Below, in pieces: positions 1 through 11,464 of a stretch of DNA of 64,000 bases. Position 1 is the stretch's first letter, and the number at the start of each line of letters is the position of its first letter. The position numbers were made by a program, and so were the translations under genes. Source of the stretch: Cryptomeria japonica (Eukaryota > Streptophyta > Pinopsida > Cupressales > Cupressaceae); assembly GCF_030272615.1 (NCBI RefSeq), contig NC_081412.1, forward strand, positions 666,978,352 to 667,042,351, written 5' to 3'. The notes under the pieces were generated by a model. The model ran no database searches, was not told where the DNA came from, and was given only the letters and a program-made list of their open reading frames with translations.

Positions 1-61
1 AAGAATATAGTGGATGGCACTCAATTGACCATCTATGAGGTATGTTCCCTAGTTAGAAAAT

Positions 62-840
62 GGAAATTATTTATGGAATATTCATGGATTGAATAGTCCA
101 CATAAACAAGATGTTCTTAGAAATTTAGTCAGAGAACATAAATTGGACATTTTTATTATCCAAGAAACTAAAATGACAAAAGCAAAAGTAGAAAAGATTA
201 ACCTTTTTAAGGATGTGGAAGTTTTTGGTGGTAGCTCTAATGGTTCTTATGGGGGCATTTCCATTTTCTATAATCTTAGGCGAGGTTCTGGGGAGCCAGT
301 CAAGCAAGATAGCAATTTAGTTTTTATCAGGTTTCATCACATTGGGGATGGCATGTCTTTGCTCCTTACCAATATTTATACCACTAATAATAGACTTGGT
401 AGAAGTAAATTATGGAAGAAGATGGAAGCTATTCGAGCTCTTTATAAGGAGGATATGTAGATTGTTATGTGGGAATTCAACACCCCTCTCCGTGACAACA
501 AGAAATTTGGAGGTGTCCCTTCTCAGTTAGATAGTATAATGGATCTCTTAAACTTTATCAACAACCAAGGTCTACAGGATATTGATCTCCAAGGGGATAA
601 TTTTTCCTAGATAAACAGGAGGATGGGGGAAGATCTTATTCAAGTCAGACTTTACAGGGCCCTTATTTCGAATGAGTGGTTTAACAATTATCAATGCTCC
701 CTTTCTGCTATGTCTAGGATTGGTTCTAACCACTTTCCTATGGTTTTTGTTGTTGATAGTACAATTGTTAAAAGAAACTTCCCATTTAGATTTGAAAGGA
801 TGTGGTTGGACCACCTAACATTGAGAAGGTCATTGAGATG
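62..840 (+). pseudogene. LINE endonuclease domain remnant
   Basis: The longest open piece (89-460) contains a segment reading HKLDIFIIQETKM, the typical early motif of LINE AP endonucleases, whose Gln-Glu-Thr contains the metal-binding Glu. It is followed by a YGGISIFYN-like strand and a second conserved block near 360-390. The frame opens upstream of 89 without a recognisable Met, so the start belongs to a larger ORF2. A frame change near 440-460 moves the match to other frames up to about 840, where an SRIGSNHFPM-like segment (near 715-740) resembles the terminal SDH block of these nucleases. Not functional. Confidence 0.8.
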
Positions 841-1339
841 TGGTGGTCTATTGATGTAAAAGGTACAACTATACATAGAATGGCTAAAAAATTAAGGAAC
901 GTGAAAGACAATATTTAAAAATAGAACAAGGAGATTTTCAGAGATCTGTTTGCTACCAAGTCCAAAACCTAGCTAGAACTCAAGGAAATGCAGGATAAAA
1001 TCCAAAGTAGTGGATACAATGAAGTATCAATTAGGGAGGAAAATGAAGTGCTTGTGAAGTGCCATAAGATTATCATAAGAGAAGAAGAATTCTAGAAACA
1101 AAGGTCTAGATCTTTATGGCTTCAAGATGGGGACATAAATGCCAGATTCTTCCATATGACTGCTATGAAACACAAGGCTACAAATAGAATCTCTAAGTTG
1201 AGGATTGGGGGAACTGAAACGAGGTAAGACGATGAGATTGGGAAGGAAGCCAGGAACATTTTCATCTTCCTTCTCTCGATAGATAGTGGTTTGGATGGTC
1301 ACTCCTAGAGTGCCCTCCTAGAGAAAATTCCTTCAATCA

Positions 1340-2480
1340 TTAATGAGGTTAAGAACAAGGCTTTGGTGTCTATCCCTTTTGAGGAGGAAGTTAAAAAGAC
1401 AGTTTTTTCTTTTGATGGTAATAAAGCCCCGGGCCCAGATGGATTACCATTGTTCTTCTTTCAATCCTTTTGGGACATCCTCAAAAGTGATGTGGTTAAA
1501 GGTGTGCAGGAGTTTTTTGGGGCTAGAATTATCTTATAGGAACTCAATGCTACTTTCTTGTTTCTGATCCCCAAATGCCCAAGGGCTGACTCTATGGATA
1601 AGTTCTAATCGATAATCTTATGCAACTCTTTCTATGAAATCATCTGTAAGGTGGTGATAGGCAAACTGTTAAGGATTCTTCCTTTAATCATTATGCCCCA
1701 ATAGAGTGGATTTGTTCCCAGCAGACAAATCCTTGACTCTTTCATTTCTATCCATAAAAAAATTCACTCACTGGTGGATTCTAATAAACAAGGATTTCTT
1801 ATGAAGTTGGATCTGTCAAAAGCCTATGACAGTGTTGACTGGAGATTCTTGGGTAAGGTGCTTCGTTCTTTCGACTTTGATGCTATGTTTATTCAGATGA
1901 TTGATCAACTTATCTCAACCCCTTCTTTTTTATGTTAATGTGAATGGTGTGCCTTCCCCCTTCTTCAAAACTTCTAGGGGCATCAGGCAGGGGGATCCCA
2001 TGTACCTTGTTCTCTTCATCATTATGGTTGAATGTCTGGGTAGATTTATTAGTAAATTTGTTTCTCTAGGGATTCTTTGTGGTATCTCACCCTCTTCTAG
2101 TTTTAGAGCCTGTACCCATCAGCAATTTGTCGATGATACCATCTTAATGGGTACGTCTACTATCAAATAAGTGTGCAATTTGAAGAACCTTCTCAACACT
2201 TATAGTTTGGCCTCAAGTCAAACTATCAATTGGGAGAAAAGCTCTATTTTCTTCTTCAACACCCTAGAGGACAGATAAATGAGGATGGCCCAGATCCTTC
2301 GGTGCCAAATTGGTAAGCCTCCTTCTATCTACCTTGGTCTCCCTTTGGGTTTGAAACCTTAAGAGCTATTCTAGAATGGTCTTGTGGATAGATTTAGTAG
2401 AAAGTTGTCTGATTGGAAATGTACCCTTCTTAGTCAAGCTGGAAAAATCCAACTTTTAAAATCTTCTCTCCAGAGTCTTC
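1340..2480 (+). pseudogene. LINE reverse transcriptase remnant
   Basis: Motifs appear in the expected order: KAPGPDGLPLFFFQ (about 1420-1460), MKLDLSKAYDSVDW (about 1800-1840, carrying the first catalytic Asp), GIRQGDP (about 1980-2000) and FVDDTILMG (about 2128-2155, the F/Y-x-D-D catalytic box). This is the L1-type signature, with the IRQGDP block, and excludes LTR-element RTs. Several stops interrupt it, many of them TAG where Gln or Trp is expected. Thumb and connection sequence can be followed to about 2700. Confidence 0.88.
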
Positions 2481-3179
2481 TGATGCATGCTTTAAGCCTC
2501 TTCAAAACCCCTAGAAAATTTTCTTAAGCTATTGAGAAAATTCATAAAGCCTTCCTTTGGTTTGGGGTTGAGGAGAAGAAGACAATGGCTCTCATATCCT
2601 GGAATAATGTGTGTAAACCCAAAAAGAAGGGTCTAGGCTTAAGGAATATCAAAACCTTGAACAAAACTCTTCTTGCCAAATAAACCTATAGAACCTATCA
2701 AGGAAAAGGAGAATGAAATGATATCTAGAAGGCTAATTACTTATGGGAGGTTCTCACCATAGAAGATTTCCTTGTCTCTTATCAGATACCAAGTGGCTCT
2801 TTCATTTGGAACAGCCTTATCTAGGTTGAAGGTATTGCTAGTTTAGGCAATATCTAGGCCATAACTGATTGCAGGAAGGTGGATTTTTGGGATGATGCTT
2901 GGATTGGAGGAGCCCCTCTTAATAAGAGTGCCTCTTAGATGCTCATCCAAAATTGTAAGGGGAAGTTCGGTGCTAAAGTGGCTGATTACTGGAAAGATCA
3001 AAAGTGGGTGGACCTCAGCTCAATTGATCCCAACCTAAAGCAGGTAAACTTAATGGTCAACCATGTTATCTTAAATAAAAGGAGGGAAGACAACATGGTG
3101 TGGAGCAGGACCTCTTTAGAGACTTATTCGGTCTCATATGTTGTCCTTTTGTTGGCTCAATCCCAAGACCCTACTCTTT

Positions 3180-4128
3180 GCTAGGCTAAGGCTTGGTATC
3201 TAGGTTCAACTCCTATAATCAATATCTTTTTGTGGATCCTTTTGCAAAATAAAATTTTAATTACTAATAATTTGAGAAAGAGGGGCTTTTGTATCCCTAA
3301 CAAATGTTATCTTTGTCTTAATATTGAGGAATCTGTGAACCATATTTTTATACATTGTCCTTTTGTTCTTCCTATCTAGGGGATATATTTTCAAATTTGG
3401 GGGTTGAATCAGGTTTTCCTAGAGGAGATTCAAGACTGTTTCAGAAGCTAGCACTATACTACCAATAACCCCACCATAAGAAATCTATGGACGTTTTCCT
3501 TTTCTCATATCCTTTGGGGTATATGGAAAGAGAGGAATAACAGAATATTCAGGAATGATATTAATACCTCTGAAGTGGTGTGGGCCAAGATAAAATATAA
3601 TTATGTTGAGAATGTGATGGCCAGGGGTGAGCATTGTTGTAATATTAAGGAGGACTTTGATGTTCTTAAGTGCTGGAATATCCCAGCCTACATGGGCACC
3701 AACATCAACCAAATCAAAACAAGTATGTGTAGCTAGTCTTTTCCCCCTAATGATTATTTTAAGGCCAACTTTGATGGTGCTACTAAAGGGAACCCTGGAC
3801 CTGCTAGTTGTGGTGGATTTATCTGGAATGGTGCTGGATTTTGTATTGGGGTGGTTTCCTATCCCTTGGGGATTCAAACTAATAATCTGGCACAAGCTAT
3901 GAGGGCCCTCCAAACCATGAAATTAGCCTATAATTTGGGTGTCAACATGTTATGGCTGGAAGGTGACTCTAAAAACATTATTAATTGCCTCCTTAGTAAA
4001 CACCAACCCTCGTGGATGATTAAAAGCATCATTGATTTTGTCAGGGAGTTACTTCAGGGGTTTGAAAAATGCCACATTTCCCATGTTTACAGATATGCCA
4101 ACATGTGTGTTGCCTGGCTTTCCAATTA
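3180..4128 (+). pseudogene. LINE zinc-binding segment and C-terminal RNase H remnant
   Basis: Near 3300-3365 a Cys-x2-Cys ... His-x4-Cys pattern (CYLC ... HIFIHC) matches the zinc-binding reverse-transcriptase segment (zf-RVT) of plant LINEs. From about 3755 the sequence reads KANFDGATKGNPGPASCGG, the first strand of RNase H with its catalytic Asp, followed by a Gln where the catalytic Glu is expected (LAQAMRAL) and by LEGDSKNIINCL with the next Asp. The stop near 4129 follows VAWLSN, the usual end of these domains. The Glu change and upstream stops mean it is dead. Confidence 0.85.
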
Positions 4129-4292
4129 GGTAGTACGAAGTGAGAAAATCATGAACTAGAATTTTGAGGGGGAGCTCCCTTGTGCAGCATATGATATCTT
4201 AACTTATGAAAGATTTAATGGTAAGCAAGGTTGGATTTGAAATCATTTCCTGAGGCGATAGGGGTGGTCGTGGCAATGGGAGTTGTCTTTGT

Positions 4293-6145
4293 ATGCAACT
4301 GAGAAGGAGGTGCAGTAATAATTATAGGATCACTTTGCATGCTTTATGGGTGCTTTTTTCCCTATCGAACAAAAGTATTAGAAATTTCCACAGAATTCTA
4401 GTGGTTTCTCACAGTAAGTTCATTGCGAAGAAAGGTATTTGCAGGAATTTACAGTTGATAGACATCAATAACATTATGGGGGTAAATCACAAGAGAATGA
4501 AGACTACCACTATTGATAAATGGAGGAACCGTCCTCAAGTCTAGGCGGTACTTCAAGTTGCCAAGATGACTGATTTCATGGAGACAATGCAGGAGAAATG
4601 ACCTGAGATTATGAGAATTTTCAAGAAGGGCTATAATAAAGGCACATTAACCATTGGCAACAGGAAGGTCAAGGTGATTGAAACTATGATCGCTGAGGCA
4701 ATGGGTCTTCTGATGGATGATGTCATGTTCTATAGGGACAAATTATTTCAGATGCTGCCGTAAAGAAATTTCTGAAGGATGACGAAGAGAAAGCCAGATT
4801 GGCAAAGGGCAGCCATACCTACTACTCACCAAAGCTAATTAAGTTAATTTGGCGAAGGATTTTTCTTTCTATTATGGAATTTATCACTCTTGATGGTAGA
4901 TTTAGTAGGGTTTACAACTACCATTTTGTCATTCTAAACCACTTTTGGTATAAAGAAACATTTCCATTCCATACTATCTTTTATATGCCCTAAATGCTAG
5001 GATCAAGGATGCAATATCCAACCCCAATACCAACCAAGCAATGCATGAAGTTTTGATGGTGATTCTGTATAATCACATCAATAACACTACCGTCCATCTG
5101 AATATAGCTGAGGTTTTTGAGTCAGAAGAGGATCTTGATGACTCTGATGATGAGGAAGGCAAAGGCTATGACACGGAAGCTGAGGCAGACGACGAGCCCC
5201 AAATTGCTAAGTCAAGTAGGAAAAAAAGAAAAAAAGGGCAACAAAATAAAGGGTCAGCCAAAAGGAAGCAAAGAGGGGAGGATGAGGATAGTTGGTATGA
5301 AGAGGATAATGAGACTAATAGCGACATGGATACTAAAAGCAAGGAGATCCAAATCCTCTCGAGATAGAAGCAGAAAAGGAAAACTACTAAAATTAAAGAT
5401 GTCAAAACCAAGAATCTATCACCTCTCACGATTGACTTAAGAATAAGGGCCTGATAGGGGAGGAAATGGCCATGAAAGAAGCTCAAAGCTTTGATGTCAG
5501 GGAGCTGGGACTTGAGGTGAATCTTGAGCCTGCTGGTGACAAACCCCGGGAAGATCATCACCTAGATATTGACATCTGCATCAATAACATAACGAATAGC
5601 TTCAAAAAGGTGCTCCTCTGGATGGAAAAGGAAATTACTCGCATTACAACCAAGAAAGCCCAGGAAGAAGGAAAAATTAAAACTTTAGAAGAAATAGGCT
5701 CAGGTAAATTCAACTCCCTCCCAGATTATCTCAGTGAGCTCACCAAAGCTATTAGTAATGCAAAGTAAATCATCAATGCTAATCGGAATAGCTTTCTTAT
5801 CTTAGAGAATAGAGCAGGGGCCACTAAAAAAAGACTCGAAGGAGTTGAGAAAATGCTCAAAAAGATTGGTGAGCAAAGTCATAAGATCCTTAAGGCCACC
5901 TCACCTAGTATGAAGGCTCTTATCAGTAAGCTTGAGAATGACCATGGGGATAAGGCTTAGACGTGCATCATTGAAGCGAAGGAAGATACCCCAGAGGATA
6001 AGGGGACTAGGCTTGGTAGAATAACATGTGTGAGCACTAGAAAGATGCAAAGCCAAAGAAAGGAAATTGAGGAAATCAAGCAGAATGTTGATAATATGGA
6101 ACAACTGGAACTAGAAGAAGCTGAGATGCTTGAGAACTTAACCTA
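4293..6145 (+). pseudogene. Accessory ORF remnant next to the LINE: globular N-part, acidic/basic linker, coiled coil
   Basis: I do not recognise a named family. The frame is followed in pieces: 4293-4740, 4760-4993, 5041-5367 and 5466-6145, with at least two frame changes and several stops. The first part contains a segment GTLTIGNRKVKVIETMIAEA followed by MGLL (4641-4710) and later NYHFVILNHFWYKETFPFH (4913-4970). The middle (5120-5340) is strongly acidic, then Lys/Arg-rich. The end (5570-6140) is Lys/Glu-rich and helical, likely a coiled coil. It sits between a LINE RNase H and a LINE-type 3' end, in the same orientation, so it may have been mobilised by the LINE. It could instead be a separate adjacent element. 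It resembles in layout the long ORFs at 15562-18969 and in the 5-kb LTRs. Confidence 0.6.
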
Positions 6146-6350
6146 ACTTTGGGCTCTCTCTGTCAGTCCTATTTGTTTTTTTTAGCTGTCTCTAGTTTGC
6201 TGGCGTTTTTTCTCTTTAGCTGTCATTTTCTTAGTTGTTGTCTTTTGCATGTTGTTGTGCTTTAATGTATATCTTTTGATCTTTTGGGTGTAATTGGTTT
6301 CAGGGTCCCATCAAAACCTATTTTCCCTTATTCAAAAACAATAATTGGAT
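6146..6350 (+). repeat. LINE-type 3' untranslated end
   Basis: Directly after the coiled-coil ORF comes a T-rich, poorly coding stretch, then GGTTTCAGGGTCCCATC and a segment ending CAAAAACAATAA (about 6297-6354). The same kind of ending (GGTTCAGG ... AAAACCAATAA in sense) is found on the minus strand near 50985-51030, again just downstream of a coiled-coil ORF. Repetition of this ending at two loci supports a LINE-family 3' terminus. No poly(A) tail or target duplication could be fixed. Confidence 0.55.
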
Positions 6351-7561
6351 ACTCTCTACACTACTTTCAACACTACTTACTCGCAACTCAACTAAATCTT
6401 AGATTTATGCGTGAGGCTTGATAGTTGAAGTAATTACAAACTCAACAACTTATTAAAAATATCATTTCTCCTATGATAACAAGGAGATGACTTATTCTAC
6501 TCAGGACTGATAATAAAGATTAAACTAACAAGAGTTGGGAGAGTTATAATCCTCTTCGAACTCTACAACTATAAAGTATAGTCATGGTTGAACATGTGTA
6601 CAAAACATGTTATAATTATTTATGAATTATCAAATCTTGTTTTCACAAGATTCTCAAATATTCCTTAACTTTAATAACTCCAAATAAATGAACTCATCAA
6701 GAGGTAGAAGAGTCCAAGTTGAATTAGAACTCAATCCTTAATTGCTGCCTGGAAATCTGCTAGTTTATCTTAGTCAACTTCTGGTGAATTTTGTTCATTA
6801 ACTATTGTGAATCAGCTCAAACTGTTTAAATCCTTTTTAGATCTCCTTTTAATATTTCTAGATAATTTTGAAAATCTTAATTTTGTTAACAAATGAGTGA
6901 GATATGTTCGTCTTACTAAAACTGGTCTTTTGACTTTTTCTACACTTTTAGTCAATTGCTACATCTGTCAATTGCCAACTTGCTCCTCCTTTCTTCTAGC
7001 TGTATGAACAACTCAAACCACTCAAAAACAACATTTTAATCCTTCCTAGGTAATTTATATTCAATAATAACCATTTATTATAATATGTTACATTTATTTA
7101 GCATCAACTAGCTAGACACACATATGCATATCAAACACCATGAATCCTAGTTAATGCTTCACAAAACCAAGGTAATGTTTGGAAATGACTTGGAAGGACA
7201 TTATAAACATGAGTTAAAGTATCATAAAACATGAAATAATATGGTCAATTTATAAGCTCATCACTGGCTGGTTCAGATTGATCTCTTTGAGGTCCTTCCT
7301 AACCAGTGATTGTTTCATTTAGGGTGTTTACACTTGCACTACATAGATTACAGGTTGTGGTCTAAGTTATCGCATTGTATCCAAATCCTTAGGATAGATC
7401 TATCTGAAGTATTTTTCTTGTGAAAAACCCATGGAAATTTAGGTTTTGTTTGAATCCCAAAACATACACTTGATGTTTAGATCTTAGGAACAAAAGGACA
7501 ACTATTTCAAATTTTGTATTCTATGTTTTCAGACCATATAGGAGACATATCATCCATTGTA
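6351..7561. other. AT-rich stretch, no gene recognised
   Basis: No coding similarity, LTR ends or priming site were recognised here. A short palindromic pair of ACATGT motifs lies near 6590-6610. The region may belong to the leader or 5' LTR of the Gypsy element whose gag starts at 8600, but I found neither a TG...CA pair nor a primer site to prove it. Confidence 0.4.
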
Positions 7562-7932
7562 AACATAAATTTTTTAATCTCAAACATCAAACTATTGGAT
7601 TTACACATTTCACAACAGACTAACTCTCTCAGTCCAAACATTAGCTCTTTCAATCCAAAATTTAGCTCTTTGGGTTTAAACATTAGCACTTTTTGTCCAA
7701 ACCTTAGCATTTGGATCTAAACATCAATGTTCTAAGCATTAACTTTGAATTTCTAGGTGTTAACATCAACATTCCTAGTTGTAAGTTTAGAGTTCTCAGT
7801 TTTAGCATCAACATTATCAGTTTAAACTCTACATTTTTAGTCAACATAATAGAGTTCTAGGTCTGAAGAACAACGTTTGTGGTCTTAGACTCAGTGTTTT
7901 CGGTCATTCTTTCAGCATTCCTAGCAAATTGC
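7562..7932. repeat. Degenerate 21-bp tandem array
   Basis: Successive units of 21 bp can be laid out by eye, best at 7624-7644, 7645-7665, 7666-7686 and 7687-7707, each beginning near CTCTTT or CACTTT and ending in -TTAG. More diverged units, mostly 20-21 bp and often starting TTCT-AG, continue to about 7930, and weaker ones extend left to about 7562. Because 21 is a multiple of three, the array stays open on the minus strand over 7507-7710, where it would encode a heptad such as KELMFGL. No protein function is claimed. Confidence 0.7.
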
Positions 7933-8599
7933 ATAAAAAATAGAGACCAAAAATAACACTTTTTCAGGCAGTTAAGCATAGTTCCAAGAACCTCTTGTCT
8001 AAGCATTTCTTAGGTTGCTTTTGTTAGGACAAAATCAAAGATAGACATAACAAGTCTTACAAGTATTCATCTAGAACAAGTTTATGATCCAAATTATCTC
8101 AAGTACATAATTAAACATCTTTGGTAAACTAATCTTTTAGATATAATTTATTATCAGGATCTATCATCCTTCATCATGAAACTATAATGTGGGATAAAAT
8201 TAACCTGGTTCTTTGATAGGATATATCTTTCCTATTAGACTTAGTCAAATTATAGCAAAACTATGTACCCTAAACTAGGATCAAAAATTTCTTGTCAGTT
8301 GAAAAAGAGAAAGCTTAGTCAAAAGGCAATCCTGAAAACGAAAAGATTTCTTTACATAAACTGAAAAATCTTATTGAAACATCACAATTCCTACACCGCT
8401 ATCATAACTATCTATGTGGTCATGAAAATGAGTTTCAGGAATAACCTTTGAGAACACATGCTATGCAACAAAGCACAATATTATCACAACATCTAAATCA
8501 AGGTGGTCAAATTAAGTTGTCTTATTTACCTCAATAACTCGTCACCTATTGAGTCACATTTTCAAAAATCAAACCTTTCAAGATAATTAGATCACTAGT
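7933..8599. other. Non-coding stretch before the Gypsy gag
   Basis: No ORF, LTR boundary or primer-binding site was recognised. By position this could be the untranslated leader of the Gypsy element that follows. Confidence 0.35.
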
Positions 8600-9408
8600 A
8601 TGCCAGTTTTAACGAGGAATCAGAGAAGGAGGCTGAAAAAACAAAAACAAAAGCAAAAGTCCACAATGGCAGAAGAGAATCCTTTCTTTCACCAATATGG
8701 ATCCAATAGTCAAAATAATGATGATGAAGAAATTATGGAAGAAACAATCAAAGAGGCTCAACAAGATCCAAAGTTTAGTAAATTCATGGAAAAGATCCTT
8801 GAGATGGATGAAGACAAGTATTTTCTTATGTTATCATGTCAAGGTGCCAAGCAGCCTAATGATTTTGATGTCACAAGATTAAGACAAGACGAGAGAACTA
8901 GTGAAACTTTAAATGATACCAATGAGACCCATAATGAAAGGATCCGGAACAATCGAGATAGCAAACCAAGGAATGGTGATAATACCCTTTTTTCTCTTAC
9001 TCAACAAATTCAACCACTTCAAACACAACTTCACGACATGCAAAGGGGAACAATCAAGCGATATTCACTACAAGACATCTATCCTTATCCATTTGATAGA
9101 AGTCTCAAATGTTCCCTCCAAATTGTGAAATCCCTAAATATGACAAATATAATGGGAGAACTAATCTGCAAGATCATGTCAGGGAATTTTGCACAATGAG
9201 TATGGAATTTTCACATGAAGACACATATCTAATCAGACTATTTCCTAAGAGTTTAAGTGGGCAAGCTATGGAGTGGTTCTCTAAACTCCCACCTAGCATC
9301 AGAACTTTTGAGGAATTGGTGAGTAAGTTTGTATCTCATCATTTGTATAATATTCAGCATGAGATCACCATGTTAGACCCGTGTAACACAAAACAAAAGA
9401 ATGGATAA
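8600..9408 (+). pseudogene. Gypsy A gag, N-terminal part
   Basis: The Met at 8600 opens a frame beginning with MPVLTRNQRRRLKK, a usual start for plant Gypsy gag proteins, then a Gln/Asp/Glu-rich stretch. The gag core follows in a different frame from 9109: IPKYDKYNGRTNLQDHVREF, then FPKSLSGQAMEWFSKLPPSI and a segment ending VSHHL. This is the Retrotrans_gag capsid fold that packages the RNA. One frameshift lies around 9110-9200, and coding similarity stops near 9408 where foreign sequence begins. Confidence 0.85.
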
Positions 9409-9430
9409 CCAGGCTAGGTAAAATCTCAAT

Positions 9431-10431
9431 GTTGTGTCACACTTTTATAAAGGCATTGGCCAACAGAACTAAAACTATTTAACTTCGACCGCAGAAAAGT
9501 GACATTTCTAAATTGAATTTTGAAATGATGTAAACTGACCAAATGTAGAAATATTAATGAAATTTATGTTTTTTATTTTTTTTTAAAAATAGGAAAAAGA
9601 TTGCTATTTTTTTTATAATTCCAAAGACAAATTTTTCATTGCTAAAAATGCTGAAAATTAGGGGTTCTAGTCGATGCCATACAAGAAAATGAAAAATGGA
9701 CTTTTTTTCTTTTTTTTTCCAAGTAGAGAACAAATATATGCAGTGTTAAATAAGAAAAAATTAGTTTTTGAAGTATATTTTTCTCGTTATAATATTTTGA
9801 AGTCCAACATAGCTAAATTTGACAATTTTTGGTCGGTGTCACCTCTTGACTAGCAAATTTATCATTAACCAAAAACAAAAAATACCCTTTTCAAGAAGAT
9901 TGTCTCATCAAGTGAAAATTTAATTTTTTCATTTTTTTCATTTTATTCAATATTTATTTTTTAATTTCGAATCAGCCTCTTTTTTTACTTTAAAAAGCTA
10001 CTCGCAAAGTTTAATTAATAAAAAATATTCAAAATTGTCAAAATAGTAAAAAAAACTATATGACCAGATTTGTTACTTCAAGATCTACAAAAGAGTATTT
10101 TTTGGTTTTTGAAAAAAAGAAATTCAAATTGATGAAAAATTAGCCAGAAGTTGAATATGGCAAAAAATGCACAAAAATTTGTCTTTTTGGTGCCACATGT
10201 AGGCCACAAAGGATAGTTCGGCCAAACTGAGTTTGGCTAAACTACCCTTAGTTTCAACATTTCAAAAAAAATTGAAGTTTTTTTTAATGGTGGATTTTCA
10301 ACTAAGGGAGTTCGGCCGCACTCCTAGTGCCATGGAGGCGCCACGCAACCGAGGAGTAGTCCGGCCAAAATAAGTTTGGTCAAACTCAGTTCGGTCGAAC
10401 TACCCTCCATTGGCCCAAAGTGTCACACAAC
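9431..10431. mobile_element. Possible inverted-repeat (MITE or fold-back) element inside gag
   Basis: The gag frame is lost at about 9408 and recognisable again near 10510. Near the two edges are inverted sequences: GTTGTGTCACACTTT at 9431 and, as reverse complement, GTTGTGTGACACTTT ending at 10431, which differ at one position. Flanking pentamers TCAAT and TCCAT could be a diverged target duplication. The left two thirds is very AT-rich; the right part (10210-10410) has GC-richer palindromes built from TTCGGCC and AAACT motifs. No transposase. The edges do not coincide exactly with loss of the gag frame, so this remains tentative. Confidence 0.35.
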
Positions 10432-10474
10432 TCCATGCTTTTGCCCCCCATCATGGCATTTTTACGAAGATGGA

Positions 10475-11110
10475 GAAGGATATTTGCAAGATGGAGAAGG
10501 ATATTTGCAATATAATGAAAAGATGGACATTTTCATTGACAACTTAAGTGATGAAATGAGTTACGCACGTAAACTACGATGTCCCCTAGGTTTTGAGAAG
10601 ATGGTTGAAAATGGGATCAAATTTGAAGAGCACTGGTAAGAAAGGAGTATTGAAGCTTTAAAAGAAGGGATTAATTCTTCCAACAATACTAATAATAATG
10701 TTGATAAACTCAAATTTTGGAATAGAAATAGAAACATTGTTAACGATGGGATAGTGGATGCTAACACCGTGAAACCCAAATGGCCCATATTCAATCTATC
10801 AAGTCATACCTCAACAACCAATCAGGATAATAACAAACCAAGGTTACCCTCCACCACTTTCATAGAAAATTGACACCTATTGGTGAACCACTTGAGCTAG
10901 TATGGAAGACATTCATTGTAAAACAAACTGATTACCTTACTGGAAGTAAGAGAATTTGAACCAAAGGTAAAACCTGCTTGGTGGAATGACAATCGTTACT
11001 ATAATTACCATCAAAGTAAAGGACACCAAACAAATGATTGACAAAGATTAAAGTATGTCTTTCAAGATTTGATAGAGAATGAGGTCATAACTGGTAGATG
11101 GGCACACAAA
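10475..11110 (+). pseudogene. Gypsy A gag, C-terminal part with degenerate zinc-knuckle region
   Basis: From about 10510 the frame reads EKMDIFIDNLSDEMSY then LGFEKMVENGIKFEE, the typical end of plant Gypsy capsid. A 21-bp direct duplication (GATGGAGAAGGATATTTGCA repeated) at about 10471-10512 precedes it. Near 10990-11060 a segment YHQSKGHQTND followed by stop, Q-R-L-K and FQDLIENEVI corresponds to the atypical zinc-knuckle region of this group, with the expected Cys residues replaced. Numerous stops. Confidence 0.75.
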
Positions 11111-11228
11111 AAATGAATCACATGCAGCATTTAAAACTCCATTACCAAACTATGAGAAGGGAGAGATGCCAACAACTAGAGATGGAAAAGGCAAGTAAAA
11201 GGTTAATTATGCTCATACATATGATAAC

Positions 11229-11464
11229 GTGGTCAACATTATTGTGGTCAAAGAGAAATACCAACCAGAACTTGCACATGCTATCACACATAGTAAAGCT
11301 AAGGTCACTTTACCAGGACCCACAACCAATGCACCCTCCACTTCTAAACAATACAACATAGTGTACCAATTACAGAAGACCCTTGTGAAAATCTCAATAC
11401 TAGAGCTCCTGAAAATATCACCCACAAATAAAGAGATCCCAGAAAAGGCTCTGGTAGATACCAC
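11229..11464 (+). pseudogene. Gypsy A gag-protease linker
   Basis: An open segment contains KQYNIVYQLQKTLVKISILE then LLKISP and KALVDTT. This linker with the YNIV-QL-KT-ISILELL pattern normally joins gag to the retropepsin in plant Tat-like Gypsy polyproteins. The hAT element at 11465 interrupts it; coding resumes in the host at 12301 after the duplicated octamer. Confidence 0.7.

Larger units (their letters stand above)
1..4250 (+). mobile_element. Degenerate LINE (non-LTR retrotransposon), EN-RT-RNase H remnant
   Basis: Translations across three forward frames give, in order, an AP-type endonuclease start, a LINE reverse transcriptase, a cysteine-rich zinc-binding segment and a plant-type RNase H. 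Order and spacing match plant L1-like elements, which copy themselves by target-primed reverse transcription in the nucleus. Many in-frame stops and frame changes make it non-functional. The 5' end and any ORF1 lie outside the window or are lost. After the RNase H ends near 4130 the sequence runs into a different ORF remnant (4293-6145) before a LINE-like 3' end, so the element's true 3' limit is unclear. Confidence 0.9.
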
